The notes under the pieces are model-generated. The model had not been told where the DNA came from. It ran no database searches and was given only the letters and a program-made list of their open reading frames with translations. Positions 9,254 to 18,684 of a stretch of DNA of 64,000 nt are shown piece by piece. The position numbers were made by a program, and so were the translations under genes. The number at the start of each line of letters is the position of its first letter. The first letter of the stretch is position 1. Source of the DNA: JABCYV01 sp963729325 (GTDB lineage Bacteria > Acidobacteriota > Terriglobia > Terriglobales > Acidobacteriaceae); assembly GCA_963729325.1 (NCBI GenBank), contig CAVSNS010000010.1, positions 62,001 through 126,000 of the forward strand, read 5' to 3'.

Positions 9254-10488
9254 ATCTCCCCGTCTCCGAATTTCGCGAAACCGCGATGGCCCCGTTTCCG
9301 CTGGACTCCGACCCACAGCGCAGTGATCGGTCCTCCAAAATCCGCAGGCTGGCTTACTGCGATTGGATCACGATCGGGAAACTCAAAGGCTCTCACCGTA
9401 TCGCTCCTGTGTCCCCGTTTTCTGTTGCCAGAATCTGCCAGCCTGATCCACAACCGCTGTGTACGCCGGCAATATCGCTACCCCAAGCTAACTTTCCTGC
9501 AGTCTGATCAGTAATTCCGTCGAGCATATGCAGCGGACCGTTCACCGAAGCCAGCAGCCAGAGCGTGTACTTTTCCCGCGGCAAAGCTGCCGCCGAATAA
9601 AATGCCGGCGCCGTTGTCTGTTTGCCTACGCCCGGCACCAGCACACCGGTAAAGAAATTCCGCAACGGCGCGAAGAATGCACTCAAACCGTACTGATCGG
9701 TTCCGATTGGCCAGGGATCGTCGCTCTCATAGCAAGTCATGGTCACAGCGCGCGCTGCTCGTGCTTCGGCAGAAGATGCCCGGCAGGTAACGCATCGAAG
9801 AGATGGTCTTTGCGCAAAACCAATCGTCCTCGGAGATCGCGAGGCCAGGGCCGGGAGTGGGAGATGGCCGAAATTGCTCCGATTGCCAGCGGCCATCCTG
9901 CATCCTGTAAACCATGACCCCGTTTGAATCGAGAACCAGCAGGTGCGAAGGAATGCCGTCGAGTATCGCAGCATCCAGGATGCGGTCAGCTTGAGACCAG
10001 AGCAGAGTCTTCCGTACCACCATCGCGGCGGCTTCATGCACGGCCAGTTGTGTATCCGGGCGTGCGAATGAAACCATCACCACTGAAGACTCATTCGCGC
10101 CCTGATGAACCTCTGCAATCCAAACGTAATCTCGCAGGTCTTCGGAGAGGAAGACTTGCACAGTGGCGGCAGCCTGTTCGGCATTCACGAAGCGAAGGCC
10201 CAATGTAGCCAACTGGAGGAGCACGCCGCGGCGAATTTCGTCCACATCCGTCTGCCGCAACGAAGAGTGGTTCTTGAAGTCGAGGGCAACAGTGCCCGGG
10301 CCTGTGATTGCTGCAATCTTTGCGGCCAGTTGCGCCGCAGGGCTGGTCCAATTATCAGCCGATGCCTGGGCTGCCAACAGAAAAAGCAGGATGAGCAGGG
10401 AAGATGTGAAGCACTGAAAACGCGGCGGCGGAATAGGGACGTCCCGAATGAGCCGATTATAAACTGAGTTGCGCGTGGCTTTTCGCAT
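9216..10488 (-). CDS. Secreted protein of unknown function, first gene of the sensor operon (several frameshifts)
   Basis: Reconstructed across at least three frame changes (about 9785, 9420 and 9300). The N-terminus carries a signal peptide (FTSSLLILLFLLAAQASA). The N-terminal half (about 50-210) looks like a soluble alpha/beta domain that ends in HLLVLDSNGVMVYRMQDGRW. The C-terminal half reads PWPIGTDQYGLSAFFAPLRN, GVLVPGVGK, YTLWLLASVNGPLHMLDG, and ends GNGAIAVSRNSETGRYEAFRL before a TAG at 9216. The style (variable dialogue of 'value then comparison' strands with DFGGPITALW) resembles FG-GAP/beta-propeller proteins, but I do not recognise a family. It overlaps the solute-binding-protein gene by 38 bases, so it likely belongs to the same transcript and may be its periplasmic partner. 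Confidence 0.6.
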
Positions 10489-10611
10489 AGCGATGTGTAC
10501 TGGTTGGACTCATCCCTACCGAGTGCGAACGGCGACTCGGCCCTATGACTATTGACACCGCAGCCCGTGGCAAACTGTTCGCAAGACTCCAACCTCAGGC
10601 ACCATCACAAC

Positions 10612-11940
10612 TTATTTCTGTACTGGTGATTCTGACTCCTCTGCCTGGCTGGCATGATTCGAGACGTTCATGCTGCGCAACACATCATTGGCGAAGAAGA
10701 ACTTACCGTCGGCCGGCACCATCATGATCTGCAGCTTGTCCGATAGCCGTTCCGCGACGATTTTGTTAATCAGCAGCGGATTCTGCTTCAGCATCGCCCC
10801 TTCGCTCTGCATTCGCTCGGCGTCGGCGGCGGCGGTCACCCGTATACGATCGGCTTCGGCTGCAGCCAGCAACTTGCGGCGTTCCATCTCTGCCTTGCTA
10901 TCGATTACCTTCGCCTCGGCTAGCGCTTCCGCGTTCTTAACCGTGGCTTCTTTGCGAGCTTCGGCTTCCAGCTTCGATTGCTGAATCTGTTTCTCTTTCA
11001 GAGGCAGGGTATATTGCATGGCATCAGCCTCGCCCTTGGCTTGCAGCACGCGCACCTGGGCCTGGCCTTCCGCCTGCTTCACCTGCTGAGCTTTGGTCGC
11101 TTCCGCTTCCAGTTCCGAGAGCCTCACCTGCTTTTGCTGGATCTCGGTTTGCACACCCATCTGGTCGTTCTCTTGCTCCTTCAACAAAAGACTCTCCAGC
11201 CCTTTGGCGTATTCAGGGGGAAGTTGAATGTCGCGCAGCATGACCTCTTTCACCACGATGCCGTCTGCGGCGAGCTTCTGCGTTATGGCGACCGCGGCTC
11301 GCTTTCGGATTTCCTCTCGCCGGGCAGCAAACACGTCCCGCACCGTGTAATTGGGCACCAGTTCGCGCCAAACACTGGCCACTACTGGAGGTACGATTTC
11401 CTTCTCCACCGGTTGTGGCAGGTTGCTCTGGATGTAATCCAGCCGCTTGGGGTCGAGGCGGTAGCGAACCGTGATCGCCAATCCGACCGTGAGACCTTCC
11501 TTGGCCTGAACCTTTAGCGGTTCGGATTTCACACCTCGGCTGGAAGGCGTACTTGCGTTTTCTTCCTGCTCGCCGGTTGTGAATAGCTGATCGCGGGTGT
11601 CGAACAGCGCGACCGTCTCCGCCAGAGGGGTTACGAAATGTGCTCCGGGATAAAGCGTGCCTGGCAACGTCCCGCTGGTCTGACTGATGCGAACCCCAGC
11701 CATGCCGCTGGGAACCACGACGATGCCCAGCGCCAGCAGTATCGGTCCCCAAGCCAGCATGGCTAGCCCTAGCGCTCCCCGCCAGCGAATATGCGGAGCA
11801 GCTGGCAGCGGTCCAGCTCCAGCAGTCACCAGAGCCTGGCGATACTTCATTTCCAGATAGAGGTCATAAGCGAGAATTCCCGCGGCAGCCGAGATCATCC
11901 CAATGCCGCCCCACATCAGCAAATACTTCAGAAACAACAT
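10612..11940 (-). CDS. SPFH/band-7 (prohibitin-like) membrane protein
   Basis: 442 residues, intact. Two N-terminal hydrophobic segments (about 3-27 and 55-78) anchor it; the SPFH/band-7 domain follows (about 80-270, with GTLYPGAHFVTPLAETVALFD and VGLAITVRYRLDP), then a long Ala/Glu/Lys-rich coiled coil (about 255-380) typical of flotillin and prohibitin homologues, and a short C-terminal domain. Such proteins assemble into membrane rings that organise lipid microdomains or regulate membrane proteases. The two-helix N-terminus before band-7 is longer than in simple prohibitins. A 50-residue membrane peptide is encoded just upstream on the same strand with a strong Shine-Dalgarno site, 32 bases away, and is probably co-transcribed. 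The specific partner is not evident. Confidence 0.88.
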   Translation of the reverse strand: MLFLKYLLMWGGIGMISAAAGILAYDLYLEMKYRQALVTAGAGPLPAAPHIRWRGALGLAMLAWGPILLALGIVVVPSGMAGVRISQTSGTLPGTLYPGAHFVTPLAETVALFDTRDQLFTTGEQEENASTPSSRGVKSEPLKVQAKEGLTVGLAITVRYRLDPKRLDYIQSNLPQPVEKEIVPPVVASVWRELVPNYTVRDVFAARREEIRKRAAVAITQKLAADGIVVKEVMLRDIQLPPEYAKGLESLLLKEQENDQMGVQTEIQQKQVRLSELEAEATKAQQVKQAEGQAQVRVLQAKGEADAMQYTLPLKEKQIQQSKLEAEARKEATVKNAEALAEAKVIDSKAEMERRKLLAAAEADRIRVTAAADAERMQSEGAMLKQNPLLINKIVAERLSDKLQIMMVPADGKFFFANDVLRSMNVSNHASQAEESESPVQK

Positions 11941-11972
11941 AGCGTTTTCCTTTCCCCTCGGATCTTGACCCC

Positions 11973-12125
11973 TCAGCGTGCTTGGCCCGACTTTATCTGT
12001 CTTGCCTGCTGCGCGAACAACAAGCGGAATACTTTACCGAAGATCAGTTCCTCGACCAGCAGTGCGACTGCGAGAGAGAAGCCCATTCCGGCCAGGGCTG
12101 CCATTGCTGTGATTACGAGTTGCAT
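11973..12125 (-). CDS. 50-residue single-pass membrane peptide upstream of the SPFH gene
   Basis: Short gene with a perfect AGGAGG Shine-Dalgarno 5 bases before the ATG. Protein starts MQLVITAMAALAGMGFS and continues into one transmembrane helix (residues about 4-26), then a basic amphipathic tail with FRLLFAQQARQIKSG. It ends 32 bases before the SPFH start, so the two are likely one operon. Size and topology fit a small membrane partner or regulator of the SPFH protein. I know of no named family; the strong ribosome site and uninterrupted hydrophobic helix are the evidence that it is translated. Confidence 0.65.
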   Translation of the reverse strand: MQLVITAMAALAGMGFSLAVALLVEELIFGKVFRLLFAQQARQIKSGQAR

Positions 12126-12357
12126 GGTGTCCTCCTAAGAACCTGTCTCAGTGGCTGCAATCTGGTTGATTTCACGTCAGCCTTACAAAGCCAATGGCAC
12201 GCCAAGAACCAGGTGCGACGTCACAGATTCAGAAGGAGTTACATCCAGCGGAAGCGCTGGACATAGTGTTCGACCGCAGACAGCGTGTCAGGCCCGACAC
12301 GACACGTGGAAGTTGTCATGAAGAAACACATACTTCTTTCGATCTGAACTCCTAGAA

Positions 12358-13483
12358 TTGACATCCGCGTACGCCCGGCTCTATCGTTTCGCACCGGACC
12401 ACATGAATATCGTCAAAGCAACTCGACGATTTGAAGAATGGCTGGGCCGTCATCTTACGTTGGTCAAACCCGACCTTCGCCTGAAGCACGAGCGCATGGC
12501 GGAGGCGGCGTTTCCTTTCCTGCGGGCAACCTTCTATCGCTGGGTACAGCTATGGCCGGAGGTATGTCCTGACTTGTCGAAGGCTCCAAGAGTCCTCGCT
12601 GTAGGCGATCTGCATGTGGAAAATTTCGGCACCTGGAGGGACATTGAGGGTCGATTAGTCTGGGGTGTCAATGACTTCGACGAAGCGGCCATTCTCCCCT
12701 ACACCATCGACTTAGTGCGGCTCGCCACAAGCGCAGTACTTGCAATTGAGGAGGGTCATCTGGCATTGAAGGCAAAAGAAGGGTGCGCCGCGCTGTTAGA
12801 TGGCTACAGGCAGTCGCTCGCGGAACATGGGCACCCGTTCGTGCTCGAGGAACAGAACCAATGGCTGCGGGAGGCTGCCACGGGCGTGCTGCGTGATCCG
12901 GTGCATTTCTGGAAAAAAATGGAAAGTTTGCCGAAATTGACCGTAAACATTTCGCCTGGCGCGCGGGAGGCTCTCGAGCACCTTCTTCCCGAACGGGGCC
13001 TCTCCTATCGGACGGTGAAGCGGGTTGCAGGCCTAGGAAGTTTGGGGCACATTCGCGTGGTTGCGATAGCAGACTGTCATGGCAGCCACATCGCACGTGA
13101 AGCCAAGGCCATGAGGCCGTCCGCTGTTTATTGGGAGAGTGGTGGCCCGGCGGAGATCCTGTGCCAGGTAATTATGACGCAGCGCGGTGCGCTGCCCCGA
13201 TCCCTTCGTGCGACTGCGCGGCCATTGGCTTGTTCGTCGCCTCGCACCCTACTGCACTCGCATTGAGCTGAGCGTGCTACCTACAAATCGCGACGAGCTC
13301 CGCCTACTCTTCGCCATGGGATGGGAAACCGCCAATATCCACCTGGGTAGTCAGAGTGCGTCAAAGGACGTCCACCGCCACCTCAGCACGCTAAAGCCTA
13401 ACTGGTTGTGGTCTGCGGCGCGCGACATGGCGAAGGCGGTCAGCGACGACTGGAGAGTTTGGAAAAAGTCATCCGAAGCCTGA
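12358..13483 (+). CDS. DUF2252 family protein (kinase-like fold; one frameshift)
   Basis: Conserved DUF2252 features: RFAPDHMNIVKATRRFEEWL near the start, then LAVGDLHVENFGTW and GVNDFDEAAILPYTIDLVRL. The GDxHxxNFG and NDFDE motifs resemble the catalytic and metal-binding loops of aminoglycoside-phosphotransferase-like kinases, to which DUF2252 has been compared; substrate unknown. A TTG at 12358 gives the longest start and ATG at 12403 (M of MNIVKA) is the alternative. The frame changes at about 13190-13200; the C-terminal part (YCTRIELSVLPTNRDELRLL through WKKSSEA) continues to 13483. Reconstructed length about 370 residues, near that of shorter family members. It is a single gene, not linked by spacing to its neighbours. 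Confidence 0.85.
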
Positions 13484-13502
13484 GCCTTAGCCACCAGCGA
13501 TT

Positions 13503-13994
13503 TTAGATTCCCTGCGGTACGCCATAGAGCAATTCATCCTCTGGCTGCGATCCTTCATCGCTCCCGCCGGTCTCACGTCGCAAAGCGCCCAACAGGGCAT
13601 CCAGAATGGCTCGCAGAGATTGGGGACTCTCGACGAGCACGCGCTCCATGCTTTCGCGATGAACCGCCAATTCGCCAATCAGTTGTGCGCCTTTCGTGTC
13701 GACGTCCCAAATTGCGTCCCATCGGGCGCAACTTCGGCGCAGGTTTTTCACCCCGAACCCGGCTCGAGCAAAGGGATAGCCCAGACTGCCGGTCGTCATC
13801 CAGTGAACCACTAATTCCTCAACGTGGGCCGCACTGCAAGCACGCTGAATGCCCTCGTGCGCTGCCAGACGTTCATTCCATTGCAAGACCTGCAGTTTAT
13901 CTTCCCAGCGGTTTTCAGCAACCAGGAACCAGCTGTCCGTGCCCAGTCTTCTCCCCCCACAGATGGCGCACACGTTCATTTGCGAGACATCCAT
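13503..13994 (-). CDS. Conserved hypothetical protein with N-terminal CxxC
   Basis: 163 residues, ATG at 13994. Begins MDVSQMNVCAICGGRRLG, a CxxC that could be half of a zinc ribbon, followed by a largely helical acidic/basic protein with VEELVVHWMTTGSLGYPF, GAQLIGELAVHRESMERVLV and ILDALLGALRR. No family recognised. Lies 20 bases downstream of the convergent DUF2252 gene. The following gene on the same strand also encodes a small Cys-rich protein, and both may be acidobacterial-specific. Coding assignment rests on the intact frame, start context and amino acid composition. Confidence 0.55.
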   Translation of the reverse strand: MDVSQMNVCAICGGRRLGTDSWFLVAENRWEDKLQVLQWNERLAAHEGIQRACSAAHVEELVVHWMTTGSLGYPFARAGFGVKNLRRSCARWDAIWDVDTKGAQLIGELAVHRESMERVLVESPQSLRAILDALLGALRRETGGSDEGSQPEDELLYGVPQGI

Positions 13995-14061
13995 ACGGTA
14001 CCTTTCATTTCATTACTCGCCTTGCCGTTCGATGTAGAAGAGTTTCCGTTGCCGTTGACGT

Positions 14062-14340
14062 TTACGCTGCTCCCGTTTGTGCGATAGGCGCTCTTTTCTT
14101 CGCTTCGGGGAGGGGACCTGTCAGCATTCCATGTTCCTTCTCAAAGATCAGGGTGAGCACCGATGAACACTGATCGCACAGCCAGTAGTGTTCGACGCGG
14201 CGCCGGGGTCGACTTCGCCGGGGTGGCGTCAAGCCGGCAAAGCCAGCGACGAAAGCCTTTCTCTCCACCCGGAACAATTTTCCGTGGCTCAAGCGACGGA
14301 AGGGAGTAGGGCAAATCGAATTCGCGCATTTGTTGAGCAC
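14062..14340 (-). CDS. Small zinc-ribbon-like acidobacterial protein
   Basis: About 92 residues. A GTG at 14340 with AGGAG 5-6 bases upstream is the likely start (a TTG one codon earlier is possible). Two Cys pairs are visible: CANSICPTPFRRLSHGKLFR near the N-terminus and YWLCDQCSSVLTL near residue 60, consistent with one zinc site. The arrangement 'C..xxC..FRxLxxGKLF ... VEHYWLCDxC' is one I associate with short acidobacterial proteins of unknown function. No frameshift. Probably a DNA- or protein-binding accessory factor, function unknown. Confidence 0.6.
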   Translation of the reverse strand: MLNKCANSICPTPFRRLSHGKLFRVERKAFVAGFAGLTPPRRSRPRRRVEHYWLCDQCSSVLTLIFEKEHGMLTGPLPEAKKRAPIAQTGAA

Positions 14341-14570
14341 CAAAACTCCTGGCGTCGCAAGCTATCGGAAGTTCGGGCAAGTGCACGCGAATGGCCGAAA
14401 GTTATTCATGAAGAATTGTGCGCAAATCGCCGGAAAAACGTAGGATCGAGCCGCTAGACCTTCAGACCCGCCATGCCGAGCTTTGGTCAGGGCTGCCGAT
14501 AGACCGTCACGCGTTACAGTGAAGAGCAGTAGAGGTCACCGAGACGCAGAAGGTATGATCGCTTAGCTAT

Positions 14571-15392
14571 ATGCCTCGAACGGTCTTAATGTGTCCACCT
14601 ACCTTCTTCGACGTCCGCGAGGCGAAAAATCCATACATGGGTCATCCCATCGACCGCATTCGGGCGCAGCAGCAATGGCAGAACCTGCGCCGCTCCCTCG
14701 AAGACGCCGGAGTGAAGGTGGAGATGATCACCCCGGTGGAAGGCCTCGACGACATGGTGTTTGCCGCCAACCAGGTTTTCGTCGGAGACCACGACAAGAT
14801 CGGTAAGTTCATCGTTCCCAGCCGCATGCGCTATCCTTCGCGCCAGAAGGAAGTTCCGTTCTACGTGGACTGGTTCCGCCAGCGCGGCTACAGGATCATC
14901 GAACTGGACTTTGGCGAAGACTTTCTGGAGGGTCACGGTGATCTCCTCTGGCATCCTGACCGCTCGAAGATCTGGGCAGCTTATGGCTTCCGCTCTACCC
15001 GCGGAGGCATAGAGAAGTTCGCCGCCGCCATGCAGGAGCTACGTATCCCCGTAGTGCCCCTCCAACTCGTGGATGCACATTGCTACCATCTGGATACTTC
15101 TCTCTGTCCGCTGAATCAGGATGCCGCGCTGATCAATCCGAGTGCCTACTCCGAAGGGTCGTTGAAGGATCTGCGCCGAGGCTGGAAGCGAATCCACGAA
15201 ATCGGCAGTGAAGAAGCCCACCGGTTCATGGGCAATGGGATCGTTGCCAATGGACGCTACATCACGCCCTATCTGTCGGACAATCTGGGCAAAATCCTTG
15301 CCAGCGAAGGTCTTACACCTGTGATCGTGGACACCTCGGAATTCGAGAAATCCGGCGGCAGCGTGTTTTGCATGAAAGCATTTCTGGACTGA
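14571..15392 (+). CDS. Dimethylarginine dimethylaminohydrolase/amidinotransferase-family protein
   Basis: 273 residues, intact. A pentein-fold guanidino-group-modifying enzyme. Motifs in order: MCPPTFFDVREAKNPYM at the N-terminus (substrate Asp/Asn region), GLDDMVFAANQVFVGD, DFLEGHGDLLW, the active-site His in LVDAHCYHLDTSLCPL, and the nucleophilic Cys in SGGSVFCMKAFLD four residues from the end. All parts of the Cys-His-Glu/Asp machinery appear present. Family members hydrolyse N-omega-methylated arginine or arginine-like substrates to citrulline-type products. Stand-alone gene between unrelated neighbours; exact substrate is not shown by sequence. Confidence 0.85.
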   Translation: MPRTVLMCPPTFFDVREAKNPYMGHPIDRIRAQQQWQNLRRSLEDAGVKVEMITPVEGLDDMVFAANQVFVGDHDKIGKFIVPSRMRYPSRQKEVPFYVDWFRQRGYRIIELDFGEDFLEGHGDLLWHPDRSKIWAAYGFRSTRGGIEKFAAAMQELRIPVVPLQLVDAHCYHLDTSLCPLNQDAALINPSAYSEGSLKDLRRGWKRIHEIGSEEAHRFMGNGIVANGRYITPYLSDNLGKILASEGLTPVIVDTSEFEKSGGSVFCMKAFLD

Positions 15393-15532
15393 AGTCCGGG
15401 AACCACAATTACGTCGGAATTGCTCCTGGGGCGGCGCTGGAGTAAGATGCCGCACAAGCGCTCGGCCGGAAGCTCTGCAGCGCGAGAAGCTTCGGTCCTA
15501 GCCCCCTGATTTTCTTCCCCAGGAAATCCGCT

Positions 15533-18161
15533 ATGGCGGAGTTTCAGCCAGTCCTCGCGAACTCGACTGAAACGTCGGAGTCCCTCTCTGGATCCGCCGT
15601 TGGCCGCTTCCGTGTCGGTGAACGGCTCGGAAAAGGCGGTATGGGCGAAGTCTACCGCGCGGAGGACACCAAGCTAAAGCGGACGGTCGCCCTCAAAAGA
15701 CTTGCCCCGCGCTTACGCGCCGATTCCATGTACCGGCGTCGTTTCCTTGAAGAGGCAGAGCGCGCCTCCCGCTTCAGCGATTCCCACATAGCCGCGGTAT
15801 ACGACGTTCTGAAGACGGGGACGAGATGTTTCTCGTCATGGAGTTGGTGGAAGGCGAGACTCTGCGCCAACGCATGCGGGAACCGATGTCGCTAAGCCAG
15901 TTCTTCGACATGGCGATTCAATGCGCCGAGGCGCTGGTAGCGGCCCACGAGCGCGGCATTGTTCACTGTGACATCAAACCCGAGAACATCATGCTCACCC
16001 AAAGCGGCCAGGTGAAAATCCTGGACTTTGGCGTAGCTAAGCACCTACCGCGCTCGGACCAAAGTTCCACCGTCGACCGCGCCGGGACCATGGCCGGCAC
16101 GCCCGCGTACATGTCGCCGGAAGTCCTGCTGGAGAATGTTCCGGATGGCCGCGCGGATATGTTCTCTCTGGGCGTTGTGTTCTACGAAGCCCTGACCGGC
16201 CAGCACCCGTTTCTGGCCAGCAGTTTCGTGGCGACTACGGACCGCATCCGCAGGGAGACGCCCGCTCCAATCCACATCTTCAATCGCGAAGTTTCGAAGG
16301 AACTCGAAACCGTCGTCAGTAAAGCGATGGCCAAGGAACCGAGCCAGCGCTATGGCAGTGCTCGCGAACTGCTCGAAGACCTCCAGGCTGTACAGGCTGG
16401 AACCACTCCCAGCAAGCTTTCGAGAGCCTTACCCCGGTGGAACGCGCAGAGCGAAAGCGAGAGGAAAAGGTTGGACTGCGGGTACGCTCGCAGTAATTGC
16501 GGTTCTGGCGGTGATCGTCGCTTACCGGCAACCTCAGTTAAAGCATTGGTTGGGGCTTGGCGTTCCTTCCACCCCAGTCCAACTCGCGGTGTTGCCGTTT
16601 TCTCCTTCGGGAGATGATCCCGGTGCCAAAGCGTTTGGCGACGGACTCACGGATACGCTCACCGCGAAGCTTACTCAATTAACGGGTAATTATCCGCTGC
16701 AGGTTGTGCCCACCAGCGAAGTCCGTGCGGGCGGCATTACCAGCGTGGAGCAGGCGCGAAAAGATTTTGGCGTAAACATGGTTCTGGAAGGCAGCCTGCA
16801 CAGTTCCGGCAGCCAGGTTCGCGTGACCTACACTCTCGTCGATGCCAAGACCATGCGCCAACTACACGCTGATACGGTCGACGCCGACGTCGCCGATGCC
16901 TTCGCGGTAGAAGATCGCGTCGTGGATGGCGTGATCGGAATGCTCGGTTTGGAGATCCGTGGCAACGATCGGGTAGTCCTGGCGTCCCATGGAACCGGTG
17001 ACCCGTCGGCCTATGACCAGTACCTGCGCGGACGAGGATATTTGCTCGACTACCACAAACACGAAAACATCGAGAGCGCGATTTCGGCTTTCAACCGCGC
17101 GATAACTCTGGATTCCAAATATGCGCAGGCCTATGCCGCTCTCGGAGAAGCCTACTGGCTGGGTTACCAGGAGGGTCAGGGAGGCAAGGATTGGATGGAA
17201 AAAGCCAGGACCGCTTGTGACCATGCCGTGGCCAGCGCCCCCAAACTGGCCGATGGATATGCGTGCCTGGGCCGGGTAAATAGCGGGACGGGCGAGTATG
17301 AAAAAGCAGTGACTCAGTTCCACAAGGCCACCGCTTTAGATCCGACCAGCGATGATGCCTTCCGCGGCCTGGCCGACGCCTATCAGAAGCTGAACAAGCC
17401 AGCCGAGGCGGAGGCCACCTATAAAAAAGCCATCGCCTGCGTCCGCAATACTGGGCCGGATACAGTTGGCTGGGAGTCTTTTACTGGCGCCAAGGGCGAT
17501 ACGATGACGCGGCCAAGATGTTCCAGGAAGTAATTACGCTGGCCCCGGACAACTTTCGAGGCTACTCCAATCTGGGTGCGATGTACGTTCTGCAGGCACG
17601 CTATCAGGAAGCGATCGGAGTGCTGGAAAAATCTGTCGCCATTCGCCCAACTGTCGAAGCCTACGACAACATGGGAAGTGCCTATTTTTCCATGCGTAAG
17701 TTCGACGACGCGGCCCGAAGTTATCGAAGAAGGCCTTGAAATTCGACAAGACGAGCTGGCTCGGTTGGGGCAACCTAGGGGACGCGTATTACTGGGCCCG
17801 GGAAAGCGGCAACAGGCCGGCAGCGCGTATCAGGAAGCCATTCGTCTCGCGGATGAGAAGCTCCAAGTGAATCCCCGCGACGGCCGCAACTTGGCTTATC
17901 GCGCAACCTATCTAGCGATGCTAGACAAAAAGGAAGATGCGTTCGCTTCTTTGCAGAATGCAGTATCGGGTTCCGCCAAAAGATCCGGATGTTTTGTTTC
18001 GCGCCGCATTGGTCTACAACCATTTTGGCGACACAGATCACATGCTGGAGTTGCTGCAGAAGGCCTTTGCTTTGGCGCCTCGGCAGATTGGGTGCGAGAT
18101 ACGCCAGATTTTGATCACGTGCGAGCTGACCCGAGTTTCAGGCTATGCTCCGCAGGCCTAG
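15533..18161 (+). CDS. Ser/Thr protein kinase with TolB-like and TPR domains (multiple frameshifts)
   Basis: Reconstructed from five in-order pieces. Kinase domain (about 25-280): glycine loop LGKGGMGEVYRA, Lys in TVALKRL, catalytic loop GIVHCDIKPENIML where HRD is replaced by HCD, LDFGVAKHL and AYMSPE. A basic juxtamembrane stretch and one transmembrane helix (AGTLAVIAVLAVIVAY) follow. Next is a TolB/FlgO-like domain (VQLAVLPFSPSGDD, GVNMVLEGSLHSSGSQVRV), then at least seven TPRs (for example AYAALGEAYWLGYQEGQ, GYSNLGAMYVLQARYQEAI) to 18161. Breaks at about 15815, 16440, 17460, 17720 and 17960. This kinase-membrane-TolB-TPR layout is abundant in Acidobacteria. ATG at 15533 is preceded by AGGA. 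The breaks are probably sequence errors; function of the output side is unknown. Confidence 0.85.
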
Positions 18162-18213
18162 GAGTAAACAAGCGTAGTCACTTGCAGTTGATGGTGACAA
18201 AAGGAGGAATGCC

Positions 18214-18543
18214 ATGGACACAGAAAGCAAAGAGAAGTGCTATCACATCGACCCAAGCCCAGCCAAACTCCCGGTGCACATTCGTCCAGACGGGGAGGTC
18301 GACAATGAAGTCGTCAACCTGAGAAGATGCGTGGGAGACGAAATTGTTTGGCAGGCGGAGGGGGCTGACTTCATGATCGAGTTTCCTAAGAGTCCTTTCG
18401 AGGAAAGCAAGTTCCACGTGCCGGCGGGAGGAAGCGTATTCCGGACCAGTCCGGCCGGATGCGCCGATCGATTACTTCAGTATTTCGTCACGAACGTAGC
18501 CCTGGCAAAGAGTGCCGATCCGGGCGTAAACGTGAAGCCATAG
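18214..18543 (+). CDS. Small hypothetical protein, cupredoxin-like beta protein
   Basis: 109 residues with a good ribosome site (AAGGAGG, 7 bases before ATG). Sequence is beta-rich: LRRCVGDEIVWQAEGADFMI then FPKSPFEESKFHVPAGGSVF. The pattern 'GDxVxW....F.V.FP.SPF....F.VP.GGS' resembles short acidobacterial proteins with an Ig/cupredoxin-like fold, but no metal ligands stand out. No signal peptide. 52 bases after the kinase gene, same strand, so possibly co-transcribed. Function unknown. Confidence 0.6.
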   Translation: MDTESKEKCYHIDPSPAKLPVHIRPDGEVDNEVVNLRRCVGDEIVWQAEGADFMIEFPKSPFEESKFHVPAGGSVFRTSPAGCADRLLQYFVTNVALAKSADPGVNVKP

Positions 18544-18684
18544 AAGGAAGCAGCGAGCGCAAAGGCTTAGTCGAAGCTCAAGACTCCCGCGACAAGATCG
18601 TGGTAGTGATAGCTCGAGCGTCAGGGCGGTAGGAATGCCGATGCGGGAAGATTTCGTTGGAGCAGCGTCTGAGCTAAGTCAAAC

